Shown here in pieces: positions 63,317 through 64,000 of a DNA stretch of 64,000 nt. Both the position numbers and the translations under genes were made by a program. The stretch is from Bacillus pumilus (GTDB lineage: Bacteria > Bacillota > Bacilli > Bacillales > Bacillaceae): the NCBI RefSeq assembly GCF_900186955.1, contig NZ_LT906438.1, forward strand, positions 248,001 to 312,000, in the 5' to 3' direction. Each line of letters opens with the position of its first letter. Positions within the stretch are counted from its first letter, which is position 1. The notes under the pieces were generated by a model. That model was not told the DNA's origin. It made no database searches and saw nothing but the letters and a program-made list of their open reading frames with translations.

Positions 63317-64000
63317 AGAAAATTGGAATTGTTGGAGCAGGGAATATTGCAAAAGCACATGCAAGAGCATTATCAACGATCAAAGGTGCAGAGTTATCCG
63401 GTGTCTATGATTTACATGAATCAGTTGCACAGGGATTCATTAAACAGTATGGCGGACGCGTGTATTCAAGTATCGAAACTTTAGCAGATGCATCTGATGG
63501 GTTGATCATTGCCTCCCCTAATTTTTGTCACAAAGACCATGCCCTTCAGGCACTAAGAGCAGGACAGCCCATTTTATGTGAAAAGCCGATGGCTGTGTCG
63601 CTGAAGGAAGCGGAGGAAATGGTGGAGACAGCCAAACAGTTCCAGGTTCAAGCCAGTATGGGCTTTAACTATCGTTACTTATCCTTTGTGAATATTTTGA
63701 AGAACTTGATTGCCAATGGTGAATTAGGCCGCATTTTGACTGTCAGGACTCATTTTAAGAAAAACAGTGCCCTCAGAAGAAAGACATTTTCATGGAGAGA
63801 CAGCGGTGAGAGTCTGCGCACGAGCGGCGCATTAGGAGATCTTGGTATTCATTTAATTGATATGCTGTGGTACTTATTTGGCAGTGACATGAAGAAAGAA
63901 TCACTTAATACGAAGATGCTGACACATGTAAAGGAAAAAGAAGAGAAAAAGGTGCAGGTGGATGATCATACCGAAATTTTCGGTCAGATGGAGAATCAAG
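63313..64000 (+). CDS. ntdC: Glucose-6-phosphate 3-dehydrogenase NtdC, 3' end cut by window edge
   Basis: The first 229 codons are present; B. subtilis NtdC has about 350. Gfo/Idh/MocA family: NAD-binding KKIGIVGAGNIAKAHARAL, IIASPNFCHKDHALQALRAGQPILCEKPMAVSLKEAEEM (Glu-Lys-Pro, the catalytic Lys region), then SMGFNYRYLSFVNILKNLI and the substrate domain GALGDLGIHLIDMLWYLFG with Asp-x-x-x-His. Oxidises glucose-6-phosphate at C3, the first step to kanosamine. ATGA overlap with ntdB. Confidence 0.9.
   Translation, partial: MKKIGIVGAGNIAKAHARALSTIKGAELSGVYDLHESVAQGFIKQYGGRVYSSIETLADASDGLIIASPNFCHKDHALQALRAGQPILCEKPMAVSLKEAEEMVETAKQFQVQASMGFNYRYLSFVNILKNLIANGELGRILTVRTHFKKNSALRRKTFSWRDSGESLRTSGALGDLGIHLIDMLWYLFGSDMKKESLNTKMLTHVKEKEEKKVQVDDHTEIFGQMENQ

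Overview
The window is chromosomal DNA from a Bacillus of the pumilus / safensis / altitudinis group. The basis is gene content and order. Blocks recognisable from B. subtilis appear in compatible order: mmuP-mmuM, glsA-glnT next to glnK-glnL, natKR-natAB, a YcdA-like lipoprotein, cwlJ, a YcdF-like dehydrogenase, yceB, yceC-yceH, opuAA-AB-AC, amhX, ycgA, ldh-lctP. The cargo differs from strain 168: there is no amyE between ycgA and ldh, no naiP/yceJ/yceK before opuA, a four-gene biosynthetic insert inside the yce (Ter) cluster, and a kanosamine / neotrehalosadiamine (ntd) cluster directly after lctP. The species call is inference; no rRNA or tRNA gene was seen.

Layout. 1-8.5 kb: partial hypothetical gene, S-methylmethionine salvage (mmuP, mmuM), a YitT-family membrane protein behind a leader with two terminator-like hairpins, an autoregulated PadR/DUF1700 operon ending in a stunted third gene, a Bcr/CflA efflux pump and small genes. 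8.5-20 kb: secreted protease Epr, amidase, a TetR regulator with a quercetin-dioxygenase-like bicupin (qdoR/qdoI type), zinc alcohol dehydrogenase, MarR regulator divergent from an acyl-CoA ligase, amino acid permease, VOC protein, YfhM-like hydrolase. 20-26 kb: glutamine use (glnT, glsA) divergent from its sensor pair glnK-glnL, with a cre site between. 26-38 kb: two paralogous lipoproteins bracketing natKR/natAB, then cwlJ, a short-chain dehydrogenase, an acyltransferase and yceB. 38.7-49.1 kb: a ten-gene Ter stress cluster (three TerD proteins, TerC, a C-C lyase, a phosphoribosyltransferase, a StiP/PELOTA protein, a HAD phosphatase, YceG, and the TelA-like YceH) behind an ECF-type promoter. 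49.5-60 kb: OpuA glycine betaine importer, hydrolase, dehydrogenase, amhX, ycgA, and the Rex-controlled lactate genes ldh-lctP. 60-64 kb: ntdR and ntdABC, cut by the window end.

Two signals stand out. First, a repeat of about 172-176 bp occurs three times (near 5.4, 19.0 and 59.9 kb). It has complementary ends and a second strong hairpin. Each copy lies inside a rho-independent terminator, and the complete local terminator hairpin (20-26 bp, different at each site) is repeated on both sides. This looks like an element that targets terminators and duplicates them. Second, the Ter cluster carries a complete set of enzymes predicted to make a nucleoside-like metabolite, separated from the TerD/TerC genes by its own hairpin terminator. 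A near-consensus ParB (parS) site lies just upstream of that cluster.

Genes were assigned from motifs and from remembered similarity to B. subtilis proteins; no database search was run. Short-site coordinates were counted by eye and may be off by a base.
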